Positions 32,472 through 41,225 are shown, counted from the stretch's first letter. The stretch: 41,225 nucleotides of DNA from Bryobacteraceae bacterium (GCA_028275505.1 JAPWUP010000013.1:1-41225); one strand, 5' to 3'. The notes: a model not told the origin generated them from the letters alone. Made by a program: numbers and translations.

Positions 32472-32480
32472 TGATATAAT
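32472..32480 (+). promoter_or_regulatory. Extended -10 promoter of the second TonB receptor gene
   Basis: TGATATAAT, predicted start near 32487, leaving an 18-base leader that holds GGAGGAG. The rest of 32380-32504 shows no gene and no convincing terminator. Confidence 0.5.
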
Positions 32481-32504
32481 CGCGCCGTCTTGCGGAGGAG
32501 AACC

Positions 32505-35500
32505 ATGGTGTCGCCCTGCCGAACGGCCCTCGCAGCCCTCGTCCTTTTCGTTTCCGTGGCTCCCAGCCAGGAAACGCGCGGCATGATCTATGGGCGTGTT
32601 ACCGACCCCCAAGGGGCGGTCGTACCTGGTGTGCGCGTCACGGTCACCAACGTGGACACGAATACGTCCATCGGGACCCAGACCAACGCCAGCGGATATT
32701 ACGAGGCAAACCTCCTGCTTCACGGCAACTACCAGGTGAGTTTCGAAGCGGCCGGATTCCGGCGGCTGGTGCGCCGCGGCATCGTGCTGCCTATGAGCAG
32801 CCGTGTCGAAGTGAGTGTCACGCTGGAGCTGGGGCCGGTGGCGGAATCGGTTACCGTAGAGGCAGCCGCGCCGCTGATTGACGCGGTCTCGGCTTCCTCC
32901 GGGCGGGTACTCGACAACCGCACGCAGCAGGCTTTGCCCACCTCGTTTAATAACGTGACGATCCTGGCGCGTTTCACGCCCGGGGTGCAGACCAATGGCG
33001 AGGTCCGCATTCTGGACGCCAACGATCAGGGGTCCTCTTCGGACTATCGCATTGCCGGCAGCGTGGGCGGCAACGAGTGGGCCATTGACGGCGCGCCCAA
33101 TCAAGGCATTGCTCGCCAAGTCGGCTTCCTGCCGCACACGGATGTGGTGGCGGAAATGAAAATCGAAACCGGCGGCTTCGAAGCTTCCGTGGGCCACACC
33201 ACGGGCGCGGTGGTCTCGCTGGTCTCCAAGGCCGGCACCAACGAATTCCATGGCAGCGCCAGCTTCCAGCACATCCAGAACCGTTGGAACGCAGCCAATT
33301 TCTTTACCGCTCAGCTCTGGCACCGGCAGATTGCCGAGGCTGAGGCGAAAGGCGACTACGCGCTGGCCGAGCAGCTTCGCAAGACTCCCAAGCAGCCGGG
33401 CGGCCTGAAAAATTACTGGGCTGGCACGCTTGGAGGGCCGGTCTGGATCCCCAAGGTCTTCAACGGCAAAGACCGCCTGTTCTTTTTCTTCAGTTACTAT
33501 GGCAAGCGCTGGTCGGAAACCACTTCTTCGCAGTATCTGAACCATACCTTCCCCACTTTGGCTGACCGTGAGGGAAACTTCGCGCCGCACTTGCTGGTGG
33601 ATGCCGTGCGCTACCAGATCCACGATCCCCTCAGCGTCCGCCCCGACCCGGCGCGCCCGACCCAGTACATCCGCGACCCCTTTCCGGGCAACATTCTGCC
33701 CAAGTCCCGGATCAACAATCCCGCCTACTCGTTCTACTCCAAGATCATCCCGCTTCCCAACAATAACCCGACCGATCCGAAAAAGGAGCCGCTCAATAAC
33801 TGGCTCGCAGTGGCCATGCCCTGGACCGCCGACTACATCGCGCTGACTAACAGGATTGACTACCACCACTCGTCGCGACACCGCTTCTACGGCCGCTGGC
33901 TGTGGGACAACTATGATTTCGATCGCGGCGATTATACTTTCGAAACCATGCCCGGGCTGATGAACAGCCGCGCGATTCGCGACAATCTGAACTGGATCGG
34001 AGACTGGGTCTGGACGCCAACTCCCACCACGCTTGCTGACGTCTCCCTTTCCATGCATCGCTACCGGGTGAGCAACAGCATTCCCACGGGCGTGCGGCGG
34101 TTCAAACCGTCGGACCTGGGGTTGCCTGCCTATCTCGACGAAAAGGCTGGCGATTGGGCCATGATTCCCACCATGGCCGCCTCGGGATACTCCTGCGCCA
34201 TCGGGGGTTGCTTTGGTTGGGCGGCGCCAGTGATCGAGCATTACCGGCAGAGCTCGCTCAAGGCCGATATCTCCAACGTCCGTGGGCGCCATACCGTCCG
34301 GGGCGGCGCCGACATCCGCCTGCATTCCCGGGCCGGGGGAGGCGGCGGCTACGTAGCCGGATATTTCTCCTTCGACAACTACTTCACGCGCCGTAACAGT
34401 GATACGCTGACGCCGGCCGGTTCGATCGCCCATTCCTGGGCCGCACTGATGATGGGAATTCCCTCGGGGATGAGCATCGCCACCAACGATACTTACTACA
34501 TGTCCTCGCCTTATGCCGGCTGGTATGTGCAGGATACCTGGCGGGTGACGCCGCGACTCACGCTCACCTACGGGCTGCGCATCGAATACGAAATCGGGCC
34601 CCGCGAGCGCTTCGATCGCATGCTTCTGCGGTTCGATCCCACGCTCAAGCTCCCCATTTCCGACCCGGCCCAGGCGGCCTATGCGGCGCGACCGCTGGCC
34701 GAGAGGCCCGCGTCTGACTTCCTCGTTCGGGGCGGCACGATTTACGCCGGCAAGATGGGCGGCCGGAACTGGTGGGACAGCGAGCTGATGTGGCTGCCGC
34801 GCGTCGGCGTAGCCTGGCAGTTCGCTCCCAAGACCGTGCTGCGCGCCGGCTACGGCCTGTTTTTCGACACGCTGAACGCCATGCTCAATGCTCCCAACCA
34901 GCAGAACTTCAGCCGCTCCACTTCGACCGTTCTGACTACGGATTTCGGCTATAACTGGCTGGTCGGTGATCCGAGAAAGGGGATTTCGCCGTTGACGGAT
35001 CCCTTCCCGGTCCGGGCCGATGGTACTCGGTTCGACGTGCCTTTGCGCGACGCCCTGGGTGAGATGGCGCTGGCCGGACGCAGTTATACGTGGTTTCCCG
35101 GCAGCCTGCGGCATGCGCGGCAGCAGCGGTGGCGGATCGGCGTGCAGCGGCAATTGGGCCAGACCATCGTGATCGAAGCTGCCTACGCCGGCTCCTACTC
35201 GGATCGCAACTACCTCGGCCGGCCGATGAATCCCCTGCCGGAAAAATACTGGGCCAGCGGCCTCGTGCGCAACAACGCGATCGCTTCCGATTTGAGCCAG
35301 AACGTGCCGAATCCTTTCCAGCTGACTTACTTTTCGAGCCTGCAAACTACGCACCCGCTGGTTTACCAGGACATGAGCACGCTGAGTTTCTTCCGCTCGG
35401 CTACTATCGGCAAGGCTCAGTTGTTGCGGCCTTATCCGCACATGGGTACGCTCACACTGAACGGCAATGACGGGGAGGTCCGCACCGACGAGCTCCTGCT

Positions 35501-36158
35501 CAGCTTCGAACGGCGCTTCGCGCAGGGCTTCAACGTGTACATCGCTTACACGCGGAACCGCAATCGTGAGGCAGATTACTTCCACGACGAGTTCGATCCC
35601 TCGCCGACGTGGCGCGACAGTAACGACAGCCGGCCGCATCGCCTGATCGGCACGTCGGTGATCGAACTGCCTTTCGGCAAAGGCAAGCCTCTGGCGCGGC
35701 AGGGCGTTTCGGCCGCGCTGCTGGGAGGCTTCCAGCTTGGCATTACTTACGAGTTCCAGTCCGGCGCCCTGCTCGATTTCGGCAACCTCTTTTTCTACGG
35801 TGACCTCAAAGACATTCCGCTCAAAGGCAAGAAGACATTCAGTCGCTGGTTCAACACCGAGAACTTCGAGCGCAACGCCGCCCGCGCTCCCGCGGCTTAT
35901 CACCGCCGGGTATTCCCCACGCGGGTGCCCGACGTTCGGGCCGACTGGACGAACCATTGGAACGGCAGCCTCCAGCGCGAATTCCGGTTCGTCGAGCGCT
36001 TCGGGTTGCAATTCCGTATGGACGTACTGAACCTGCTCAACCGCACGCAAATGGCAGCGCCGGTGACTAACCCGTTGGCCACGAACTTCGCCGAGTGCAC
36101 GCAACAGGCGTGGACGACCAAGCGCTTCCTTCAGTTCCAGTTGCGCCTGGCCTTCTGA
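32505..36158 (+). CDS. TonB-dependent outer-membrane receptor, Oar-like, 1217 residues
   Basis: The protein has a signal peptide (MVSPCRTALAALVLFVSVAPSQ), then a carboxypeptidase-regulatory-like domain (about 25-110: GMIYGRVTDPQGAVVPGVRV). The plug spans about 120-250 (NEWAIDGAPNQGIAR, EASVGHTTGAVVSLVSKAGTNEFHGS in pieces), followed by a long barrel closing with QLRLAF. It shares the domain layout of the 6000-9254 receptor but little close identity by eye. The substrate cannot be read from sequence. Neighbours (PEP-CTERM protein and FAD oxidoreductase upstream) give no clear clue. The frame opens at a TTG (32490) just inside the predicted mRNA start. The ATG at 32505 has GGAGGAG at the right distance and the signal peptide begins there. 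It converges on the ABC permease gene. Confidence 0.9.
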   Translation: MVSPCRTALAALVLFVSVAPSQETRGMIYGRVTDPQGAVVPGVRVTVTNVDTNTSIGTQTNASGYYEANLLLHGNYQVSFEAAGFRRLVRRGIVLPMSSRVEVSVTLELGPVAESVTVEAAAPLIDAVSASSGRVLDNRTQQALPTSFNNVTILARFTPGVQTNGEVRILDANDQGSSSDYRIAGSVGGNEWAIDGAPNQGIARQVGFLPHTDVVAEMKIETGGFEASVGHTTGAVVSLVSKAGTNEFHGSASFQHIQNRWNAANFFTAQLWHRQIAEAEAKGDYALAEQLRKTPKQPGGLKNYWAGTLGGPVWIPKVFNGKDRLFFFFSYYGKRWSETTSSQYLNHTFPTLADREGNFAPHLLVDAVRYQIHDPLSVRPDPARPTQYIRDPFPGNILPKSRINNPAYSFYSKIIPLPNNNPTDPKKEPLNNWLAVAMPWTADYIALTNRIDYHHSSRHRFYGRWLWDNYDFDRGDYTFETMPGLMNSRAIRDNLNWIGDWVWTPTPTTLADVSLSMHRYRVSNSIPTGVRRFKPSDLGLPAYLDEKAGDWAMIPTMAASGYSCAIGGCFGWAAPVIEHYRQSSLKADISNVRGRHTVRGGADIRLHSRAGGGGGYVAGYFSFDNYFTRRNSDTLTPAGSIAHSWAALMMGIPSGMSIATNDTYYMSSPYAGWYVQDTWRVTPRLTLTYGLRIEYEIGPRERFDRMLLRFDPTLKLPISDPAQAAYAARPLAERPASDFLVRGGTIYAGKMGGRNWWDSELMWLPRVGVAWQFAPKTVLRAGYGLFFDTLNAMLNAPNQQNFSRSTSTVLTTDFGYNWLVGDPRKGISPLTDPFPVRADGTRFDVPLRDALGEMALAGRSYTWFPGSLRHARQQRWRIGVQRQLGQTIVIEAAYAGSYSDRNYLGRPMNPLPEKYWASGLVRNNAIASDLSQNVPNPFQLTYFSSLQTTHPLVYQDMSTLSFFRSATIGKAQLLRPYPHMGTLTLNGNDGEVRTDELLLSFERRFAQGFNVYIAYTRNRNREADYFHDEFDPSPTWRDSNDSRPHRLIGTSVIELPFGKGKPLARQGVSAALLGGFQLGITYEFQSGALLDFGNLFFYGDLKDIPLKGKKTFSRWFNTENFERNAARAPAAYHRRVFPTRVPDVRADWTNHWNGSLQREFRFVERFGLQFRMDVLNLLNRTQMAAPVTNPLATNFAECTQQAWTTKRFLQFQLRLAF

Positions 36159-36159
36159 G

Positions 36160-36172
36160 CGCCGCTACGGCG
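36160..36172. terminator. Short hairpin between convergent genes
   Basis: CGCCG (36160-36164) pairs with CGGCG (36168-36172) around CTA in the 22-base gap between the TonB receptor and the ABC permease. There is no T-run, so it is a weak candidate for a shared terminator. Confidence 0.25.
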
Positions 36173-36180
36173 GGTTCGCT

Positions 36181-37101
36181 TCAGCCCAGCTTGCGCTTGC
36201 GCAGCTCGTCTACCGCCACGGCGAGGATGATCACGCCGCCGATAATAGCCTGTTGCAAGTAGGGCGAAATGCCCAGGAGGTCGCTGCCGTTGGCCAGCAG
36301 ACCCATGATGAAGGCCCCCACGAGTGTACCGATCACGGATCCCTCTCCGCCCCTGAGACTTCCGCCGCCGATGACGACCGCAGCGATGACTTGCAGCTCG
36401 TAACCCTGGCCGGCGGTGGGCTGGCCGGTCATCAGGCGCGAAGCCTCGATCATTCCCGCCAGGCCGCAAAGCAGGCCGCTGTAAGCGTAAACCGCTGTGG
36501 TGTGAAAGCCGACCGGAATCCCCGTATAGTAAGCCGCCTCCGGGTTGCTTCCGATGGCGAAGGCGTAACGGCCCATGCGCGTGTGTTCCAGGATCACGTG
36601 GGTGAGGGCGGCGCAGAACACCAGCACCCACAACACAAACGGGACGCCCAGAAGATTTCCTTCACCCAGAAACGAAAATTCCTTGGGAATCCGATGAACC
36701 GGCAGGCCGTTCGAGATAATGAGAGTAACTCCGCGGGCTATTCCCAGCGTACCCAAAGTTACAATGAAGGGATTGATCTTGAGCTGGGTGATCAGCAGGC
36801 CATTGGTCAGGCCCCAGAACAAGCCGCATAGCAGGCCCACCAGCACTCCCACCGGAATGGACCAGCCGGCTTCCATGGCCATCGTGCCCAGCAGGCCGCT
36901 GAAGGCCAGCACCGCGCCCACCGAGAGATCAATCCCGCCGGCAATGATAATCAGCGTCATGCCCAGGGCCATGATGTTGATCACCGCCGTCTGGCGCACC
37001 ACGCTGGAAAGGTTCGTGTAAGTCAGGAAGTACGGGGAGGCAATGGAGAGCGCTACGAACAGGGTCACTAATGTGAGAAAGGGTAACAGACGCTGGATCA
37101 T
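36181..37101 (-). CDS. Ribose-type sugar ABC transporter permease (RbsC family)
   Basis: This 306-residue membrane protein has about eight to ten helices. Family landmarks are ALGMTLIIIAGGIDLSVGAVLAFSGLLG (45-72, in pieces), with the IDLSVG stretch, and GSNPEAAYYTGIPV (the EAA-like cytoplasmic loop). VIAAVVIGGGSLRGGEGSVIGTLVGA, near the end, is diagnostic of the RbsC/XylH/AraH group. It forms the channel for a pentose or hexose importer. Its ATG overlaps the ATPase stop by four bases (37098-37101). The periplasmic binding protein that normally determines the sugar is not found on either side. Confidence 0.9.
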   Translation of the reverse strand: MIQRLLPFLTLVTLFVALSIASPYFLTYTNLSSVVRQTAVINIMALGMTLIIIAGGIDLSVGAVLAFSGLLGTMAMEAGWSIPVGVLVGLLCGLFWGLTNGLLITQLKINPFIVTLGTLGIARGVTLIISNGLPVHRIPKEFSFLGEGNLLGVPFVLWVLVFCAALTHVILEHTRMGRYAFAIGSNPEAAYYTGIPVGFHTTAVYAYSGLLCGLAGMIEASRLMTGQPTAGQGYELQVIAAVVIGGGSLRGGEGSVIGTLVGAFIMGLLANGSDLLGISPYLQQAIIGGVIILAVAVDELRKRKLG

Positions 37102-38627
37102 TTCCCGTCACCCTCCGCGTTCTCGGTGGCGGCGTCCCTCAGGGCAGGCTGTGTATCCACCGTGGCGTAACGCATGACCTCCTCCTGCGAGGCGCCGTGG
37201 GGCAGTTCGGCAGTAAGGCGGCCCTGGCGCATGACCAGAATGCGGTCCGCTACCTGTACTAGTTCCGGCAGCTCGGAGCTGACCATGAGCAAGGCGGCCC
37301 CCTCGCGCGCCAGCTCGTCCATCAACTGGAACACTTCCGCCTTGGCGCCCACGTCAATGCCCCGCGTCGGTTCATCGAAGAGGAAAACTCGCGCCCGGGC
37401 CAGCAGCCACTTGGCGATGACCACCTTCTGCTGGGTGCCGCCGCTCAACCGCCCCGCGAGCTGGCGGGGAGATTCCGCCCGGATTCTCAGGCGCTGGATG
37501 TACTCTTCGCAAAGGCGGCGCTCTCGATCGGCCAGCAGGAAGCCCAGCCGGCTCACCTGGGGCAGGCTGGCCAGCGTGAGATTCCAGGCCAGCGGCAATC
37601 GCACGGCAAGACCGCTGCGCTGGCGATCCTCGGGGATCAGCGCCAGTCCCAGCCGCAGCGCGTCTCGCGGATGCCGGATGCGCACCTCGCGTCCCTGGAG
37701 CCAGACCCGTCCCGAGTCCACACGATCCACACCGAACAAGGCGCGGCAGAGTTCGGTCCGCCCGGCGCCCACCAGACCCGCCAGACCCACGATCTCGCCG
37801 GCGCGCAACGAGAAACTGATCGAGTGGAGGACGGGCTTTCGCGTCAGGCCTTCCACGCGCAGCAGCTCATCGCCCGGCGTTTGCGGCGTCCGGCGGTAAA
37901 TTGTAGTCACCTCTCGTCCCACCATGTGACGGATGATCTCGTCCGTGGTGATCTCTGCGAGCAACCCGCTGTAGACCGTTTCGCCGTCGCGCAACACGGT
38001 GATGCGATCGCCGATGGCGCGCAGTTCTTCCAGCCGGTGGGTGATGTAGAGCACGCCCATGCCCTGCTCGCGCAAGCGACGCACGATGCGGAAGACTTCC
38101 TGCGTTTCCGCTTCCGACAAAGCTGAGGTAGGCTCGTCGAAGATCAGCAGGCTCGAGCCGTGCTGGATGGCGCGGCAGATTTCCACCAGTTGGCGCCCGG
38201 CGGGATTGAGCCGTTCCACGCGCCACTCCGGCTGGAGCGGAAAACGATGTTCTTCGATGAGCCGCCGCGCTGCTTCGTACAGCCTCTGGCGTTGCACCCA
38301 TCCCAGAGGGAGGCGCGGCTCGCGGCCCAGGAAGATGTTTTCGGCCACCGAGAGATGGGGCGCGAGGAGCGACTCCTGATGCACCATGGCGATGCCCTGG
38401 GCGGCGGCATCCGCCGGGCGTTCGAAGCGGACCAGCTGGCCGCGCCAGATCACCTCCCCGCCATCCGGCGAGATCATGCCCGCTACGATCTTCGCCAAGG
38501 TGGACTTGCCGGCCCCGTTTTCGCCCACCAGCGCGTGAACCTCGCCAGGCAACACGGTCAGGGAGCCGTTCCGCAGGGCGACGATGCCGCCGAAACGCTT
38601 GCGAATCCCGCGCAGCTCGAGCAGCAT
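37098..38627 (-). CDS. Ribose-type sugar ABC transporter ATP-binding protein (RbsA family, double cassette)
   Basis: This 509-residue protein has two ABC cassettes in tandem. The first has an intact Walker A (VGENGAGKST, about 34-43), a signature region diverged to LNPAGRQLVEICRAI (140-154) and a Walker B (LLIFDEPTSAL). The second has a degenerate Walker A (GLVGAGRTEL) but a good signature (LSGGTQQKVVIAKWLL) and Walker B (VFLFDEPTRGIDVG). Such an asymmetric pair is normal for RbsA, XylG and MglA. It powers import with the permease encoded by the overlapping downstream gene. AAGGG lies six bases before the ATG. argJ ends 62 bases upstream in the same direction, so read-through from the def-fmt-argJ cluster is possible. 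Confidence 0.92.
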   Translation of the reverse strand: MLLELRGIRKRFGGIVALRNGSLTVLPGEVHALVGENGAGKSTLAKIVAGMISPDGGEVIWRGQLVRFERPADAAAQGIAMVHQESLLAPHLSVAENIFLGREPRLPLGWVQRQRLYEAARRLIEEHRFPLQPEWRVERLNPAGRQLVEICRAIQHGSSLLIFDEPTSALSEAETQEVFRIVRRLREQGMGVLYITHRLEELRAIGDRITVLRDGETVYSGLLAEITTDEIIRHMVGREVTTIYRRTPQTPGDELLRVEGLTRKPVLHSISFSLRAGEIVGLAGLVGAGRTELCRALFGVDRVDSGRVWLQGREVRIRHPRDALRLGLALIPEDRQRSGLAVRLPLAWNLTLASLPQVSRLGFLLADRERRLCEEYIQRLRIRAESPRQLAGRLSGGTQQKVVIAKWLLARARVFLFDEPTRGIDVGAKAEVFQLMDELAREGAALLMVSSELPELVQVADRILVMRQGRLTAELPHGASQEEVMRYATVDTQPALRDAATENAEGDGK

Positions 38628-38689
38628 GGAAACCCTTCAGTGTACGCAAAGGTCCCCGCTCCTCGCTGCGCAAGCGCTTCGCGCGGGTC

Positions 38690-39868
38690 TCAGGTCCGGT
38701 AGCTGCCGTTGATGCGGACGTAGTCCTCGGTGAGGTCGCAGGTCCAGAAGCGGGCGCGGCCCTGACCGCGGCCGCGGAGGCGGAACCGGATGATCACTTC
38801 CCGCGCGTCGAGCTTCTGCTTGAGCTCATGCTCGCAGAAAGGCTCAGCCACGCCGTTGCGGCACACGCAGACTCCTTGCAGGTAAATCTCGACCTTGGTG
38901 GGATCGAACTCCACCCCGGCGTTGCCGGCCGCCGAGAGGATGCGGCCCCAGTTCGGGTCGCAGCCGGCAATCGCCGTCTTGACCAGGGCCGAGCTGGCGA
39001 TGGCGCGCGCCAGTCGCGCCGCCTGGTCATCGTCGCGCGCGCCGGTAACGTACACGCTGATCAGCTTGCGTGCTCCTTCCCCGTCGCGCGCGATCTTCTC
39101 GGCCAGATCCTCCAGCACCCAGGCGAGGACCTCTCCGAACACGAGTTGCTCTTTGGGATCGGGCCGCACGCCGGAGGCCCCATTGGCCAGCACTAGGATG
39201 GTGTCGTTGGTCGAGGTGTCCCCGTCCACGGTCAGCCTGTGATAGCTGCGCTCGACCGCAGGCAACAGCAACGCGCGCAGTCGTGTGGGCGGGATGGCCG
39301 CATCCGTCATCACGAACGCCAGCGTGGTGGCGAGATTGGGATGGATCATTCCCGCGCCCTTCGTCATCCCGGCGATGTGCACGGTGCCCTCCAGCAGCGG
39401 CACTTCGCCGAAGGCCATCTTGGGCACGGTGTCCGTCGTCATGATGGCGCGAGCCGCATCGGCGAAGGCATCCTCGGAGAGCCGACTGCACAAACGCGGC
39501 AGGGCCCGCAAGATCAGCTCCGCATCCAGCTCCACGCCGATCACGCCGGTGGAGGCAGGGACCACCTGCTCGACCGGCGCGTCCAGCAAACGGGCGGTGG
39601 CCCGGCAACAGGCCAGCGCTACTTTCTCGCCGGTGCGCGTGGCGCAATTGGCGTTGCCCGCGTTCACCAGCACCGCTCGCACCAGCCCGCCCGAGGCCCT
39701 GAGGTGTCGCTTGGCCACCTTCACGGGAGCCGCCTGTACCGTATTGCGAGTAAAGACCGCCGCCGCCGATGCGGGCCGATCCGATACGATCAGCGCGAGA
39801 TCATCCTTGTTTTCTTTCCGGATTCCTGCGTAAGTGGCGGCGTAGCGAAAGCCGAGCGGAGTCTTCAC
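38690..39868 (-). CDS. argJ: Bifunctional glutamate N-acetyltransferase/amino-acid acetyltransferase ArgJ (GTG start)
   Basis: This 392-residue protein recycles acetyl groups in arginine biosynthesis, taking the acetyl from N-acetylornithine to glutamate. The precursor cleaves itself before the nucleophilic threonine. The site is visible as A180-T181 inside GAGMIHPNLATTLAFVMTDA, giving alpha and beta chains of ordinary size. VNAGNANCATRTG (68-80) and SGxxP-type residues fit the substrate pocket. CDPNWGRILSAAGNAG and the C-terminal RINGSYRT are also conserved. The start is GTG at 39868, overlapping the fmt stop by four bases (GTGA). No other arginine gene is in the window. Whether it uses acetyl-CoA as well cannot be told from sequence. 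Confidence 0.93.
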   Translation of the reverse strand: MKTPLGFRYAATYAGIRKENKDDLALIVSDRPASAAAVFTRNTVQAAPVKVAKRHLRASGGLVRAVLVNAGNANCATRTGEKVALACCRATARLLDAPVEQVVPASTGVIGVELDAELILRALPRLCSRLSEDAFADAARAIMTTDTVPKMAFGEVPLLEGTVHIAGMTKGAGMIHPNLATTLAFVMTDAAIPPTRLRALLLPAVERSYHRLTVDGDTSTNDTILVLANGASGVRPDPKEQLVFGEVLAWVLEDLAEKIARDGEGARKLISVYVTGARDDDQAARLARAIASSALVKTAIAGCDPNWGRILSAAGNAGVEFDPTKVEIYLQGVCVCRNGVAEPFCEHELKQKLDAREVIIRFRLRGRGQGRARFWTCDLTEDYVRINGSYRT

Positions 39869-40806
39869 CGGGTTATCTCTCCAAATTTCTCATTTTCCGT
39901 CAAACGGAAGCCGCGCAGGAACTCGGCGGCAGGCATCCGTCTGCGTCCTTCCTGTTGAAGCTCGAGGATTTCCAATACGGTACCCTCGCCGCAGCTTGCC
40001 CACAGATGCCCGTCAGCGACCTCCAGTGAGCCTGGCGGACCTGCCGGCGGGCGTTCGACCGGGCGCGCCTTCCAGATGTGCACGAGCTTGCCGCGCAGCC
40101 AGGTGTACGCGCCGGGCCAGGGCACGAAAGCACGCACGCGATTGGCGATCTGCGGCGCGGGCAAGTTCCAGTCAATACGGCCATCTTCCTTGCGCAACAT
40201 GGGCGCCAGCGTGGCCTGGGTGTGGTCTTGCGGCCGCGGCGTGACCGTGCCGGCTTCCAGCCCTCGCAGCGTTTCGATGAGGAGGCGAGCTCCCATCTCG
40301 GCCAGCCGGACGCGCAGTTGGTCCGCAGTTTCCTCCGGCCCGATCTCGGTCTCCTCCTGCAACAGGATGTCGCCCGTGTCCAGGCCGGCGTCAATGCGTA
40401 TCGTGGTCACCCCGGTGCGCGTTTCGCCGTTGGCGATGGCCCACTCGATAGGCGCCGCGCCGCGATAGCGTGGCAGCAGCGAGGCATGGACGTTGATGAA
40501 ACCATGCGGCGGCAGCTCGAAGATCGCGGGCGGGAGAATCTTTCCGTAGCCCACCACCACGCCGGCTTCGGGCGCCAGGCTCTGAAGCCAGGCGATGAAC
40601 TCGGGATCGCGGATTCGCTCCGGCTGCCGCACTTCCAGTCCGAGCCGTTGCGCGCATTGCTTGACCGGAGGGGGCGTCAGGGTTCGTCCCCGTCCTGCCG
40701 GACGATCGGGCTGCGTGATGACGGCCAGCACGGGAAAGCCCTCGCGCACCAGCGCCTCCAGGCTGGGCACTGCAAACTCGGGCGTTCCGAAAAACACCAC
40801 CCGCAT
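39865..40806 (-). CDS. fmt: Methionyl-tRNA formyltransferase
   Basis: This 313-residue protein formylates initiator Met-tRNA using 10-formyl-tetrahydrofolate. The catalytic residues Asn105, His107 and Asp143 are in place (FINVHASLLPRYRGAAPIEWA and GLDTGD). The N-terminal formyltransferase core (VFFGTPEFAVPSLEAL) and the C-terminal tRNA-binding domain (about 205-300: IDWNLPAPQIANRVRAFVPWPGA) are both present. Length is standard. It starts 12 bases after the deformylase stop and overlaps argJ by four bases, so the three genes are probably one transcript. Confidence 0.95.
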   Translation of the reverse strand: MRVVFFGTPEFAVPSLEALVREGFPVLAVITQPDRPAGRGRTLTPPPVKQCAQRLGLEVRQPERIRDPEFIAWLQSLAPEAGVVVGYGKILPPAIFELPPHGFINVHASLLPRYRGAAPIEWAIANGETRTGVTTIRIDAGLDTGDILLQEETEIGPEETADQLRVRLAEMGARLLIETLRGLEAGTVTPRPQDHTQATLAPMLRKEDGRIDWNLPAPQIANRVRAFVPWPGAYTWLRGKLVHIWKARPVERPPAGPPGSLEVADGHLWASCGEGTVLEILELQQEGRRRMPAAEFLRGFRLTENEKFGEITR

Positions 40807-40818
40807 GCGCGACCCGAC

Positions 40819-41225
40819 TCAGGCCCACTCGCCTGCTTTCATGAGCTTGCGGATCTTGCGGCGAATCAAGTCCCGTTTGAGCGGGCTCAGGTGGGACAGG
40901 AACAGGCGGCCATTGAGATGGTCGGTTTCGTGCTGGAAGGCGCGCGCCAGCAAATCCTCGCCCGTCATCTCGAAAAATTCGCCCCGCGCGTTCTGAGCGC
41001 GCACGGTCACCCGCTTGCCCCGGCGCACCGGTTCGTGGAAGCCGGGAACGCTCAGACAGCCTTCCTCGGCGACTTGCACGCCCTCCACCGCCACGATTTC
41101 CGGATTGATCAGGACGATCCGGCGGGAGGGATCCTCGCCTCCGCTGGGATCCACCACGGCAATGCGGCGCGAAATGCCGATCTGCGGCGCCGCCAGGCCC
41201 ACTCCGTGAGCTGCGTACATGGATT
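40819..41225 (-). CDS. def: Peptide deformylase, N-terminus beyond the window end
   Basis: About 135 residues are visible, missing roughly the first 40 of a normal deformylase. Motifs I (GVGLAAPQIG), II (EEGCLSVPG) and III (QHETDHLNG) are all intact, so the Cys-His-His metal site and catalytic Glu are complete. The enzyme removes the formyl group from new proteins. An ATG occurs at 41220, but the frame continues to the edge as ...S-M-Y-A-A-H-G, as in full-length family members, so it is an internal Met. It is the first visible gene of the def-fmt-argJ cluster. Confidence 0.93.
   Translation of the reverse strand, partial: SMYAAHGVGLAAPQIGISRRIAVVDPSGGEDPSRRIVLINPEIVAVEGVQVAEEGCLSVPGFHEPVRRGKRVTVRAQNARGEFFEMTGEDLLARAFQHETDHLNGRLFLSHLSPLKRDLIRRKIRKLMKAGEWA

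Noticed and set aside
32415-36104. A 1229-codon open frame on the minus strand opposite the second TonB receptor
   Set aside because: Its translation shows no domain, is rich in Arg, His, Gly and Val as expected from reading GC-rich codons backwards, and has no ribosome site. The plus-strand product is a clear receptor.
1-41225. Insertion sequences, CRISPR arrays, phage or attachment sites
   Set aside because: No transposase or integrase, no spaced short repeats and no flanking duplications were seen; composition is even across the window.

Overview
The window is a GC-rich bacterial chromosome segment with no mobile elements, no CRISPR and no RNA genes that I can support. It looks like an acidobacterium of the Solibacter/Bryobacter type. 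The reasons are two very large Oar-like TonB-dependent receptors with an N-terminal carboxypeptidase-regulatory domain, an acidobacterial-style VWFA protein, a PEP-CTERM protein, and several Tat-exported sugar oxidoreductases and isomerases. This assignment is inferred from gene content.

Layout. 1-250 is a 5' fragment of a MerR regulator. 427-1743 (-) is an exported nitrilase-superfamily enzyme, divergent from a Tat-exported sugar isomerase-like protein (1797-2699, +). 2716-9254 (-) is a probable four-gene operon: TonB receptor, PL10 pectate lyase, corrinoid-binding protein, sugar isomerase. 9424-11390 (-) holds an exported endonuclease/exonuclease/phosphatase-fold protein and a MoeB/ThiF-type E1 enzyme, with a membrane coiled-coil protein (11474-12349, +) divergent from the latter. 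12365-19521 (-) is a run of six exported proteins: VWFA, RND-type adaptor lipoprotein, a propeller resembling oligogalacturonate lyase, a protein with four HYDIN/ASH-like repeats, a second propeller-like protein, and an Ig-like membrane protein. 19717-22358 (-) is a coupled pair of a Gfo/Idh/MocA dehydrogenase and a class III aminotransferase. 22426-23739 (-) is a Tat-exported Gfo/Idh/MocA protein, divergent from an exported triple RidA-like fusion (24031-25248, +), which is followed by a 2-keto-3-deoxygluconate kinase (25321-26355, +). 26359-29635 (-) is a tightly overlapping trio: a kinase-like/nuclease-like fusion, hpt and murJ. 29745-36158 (+) carries a Tat-exported FAD oxidoreductase, a PEP-CTERM protein and the second TonB receptor. 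36181-38627 (-) is a ribose-type ABC importer without a binding protein. 38690-41225 (-) is the def-fmt-argJ cluster, with def cut by the window end.

How the genes fit together. The TonB receptor, PL10 lyase and KDG kinase fit plant polysaccharide (pectin) breakdown, and the corrinoid protein inside that operon suggests use of methyl groups released from pectin. Housekeeping genes (murJ, hpt, def, fmt, argJ) lie between these accessory loci. Several genes without a Shine-Dalgarno sequence have a -10 hexamer placed so that the mRNA would start at or within a few bases of the start codon, suggesting frequent leaderless transcription. The strongest candidates for something undescribed are the triple RidA fusion, the kinase-like/nuclease-like fusion upstream of hpt, the pectin-corrinoid operon, and the six-gene exported run.
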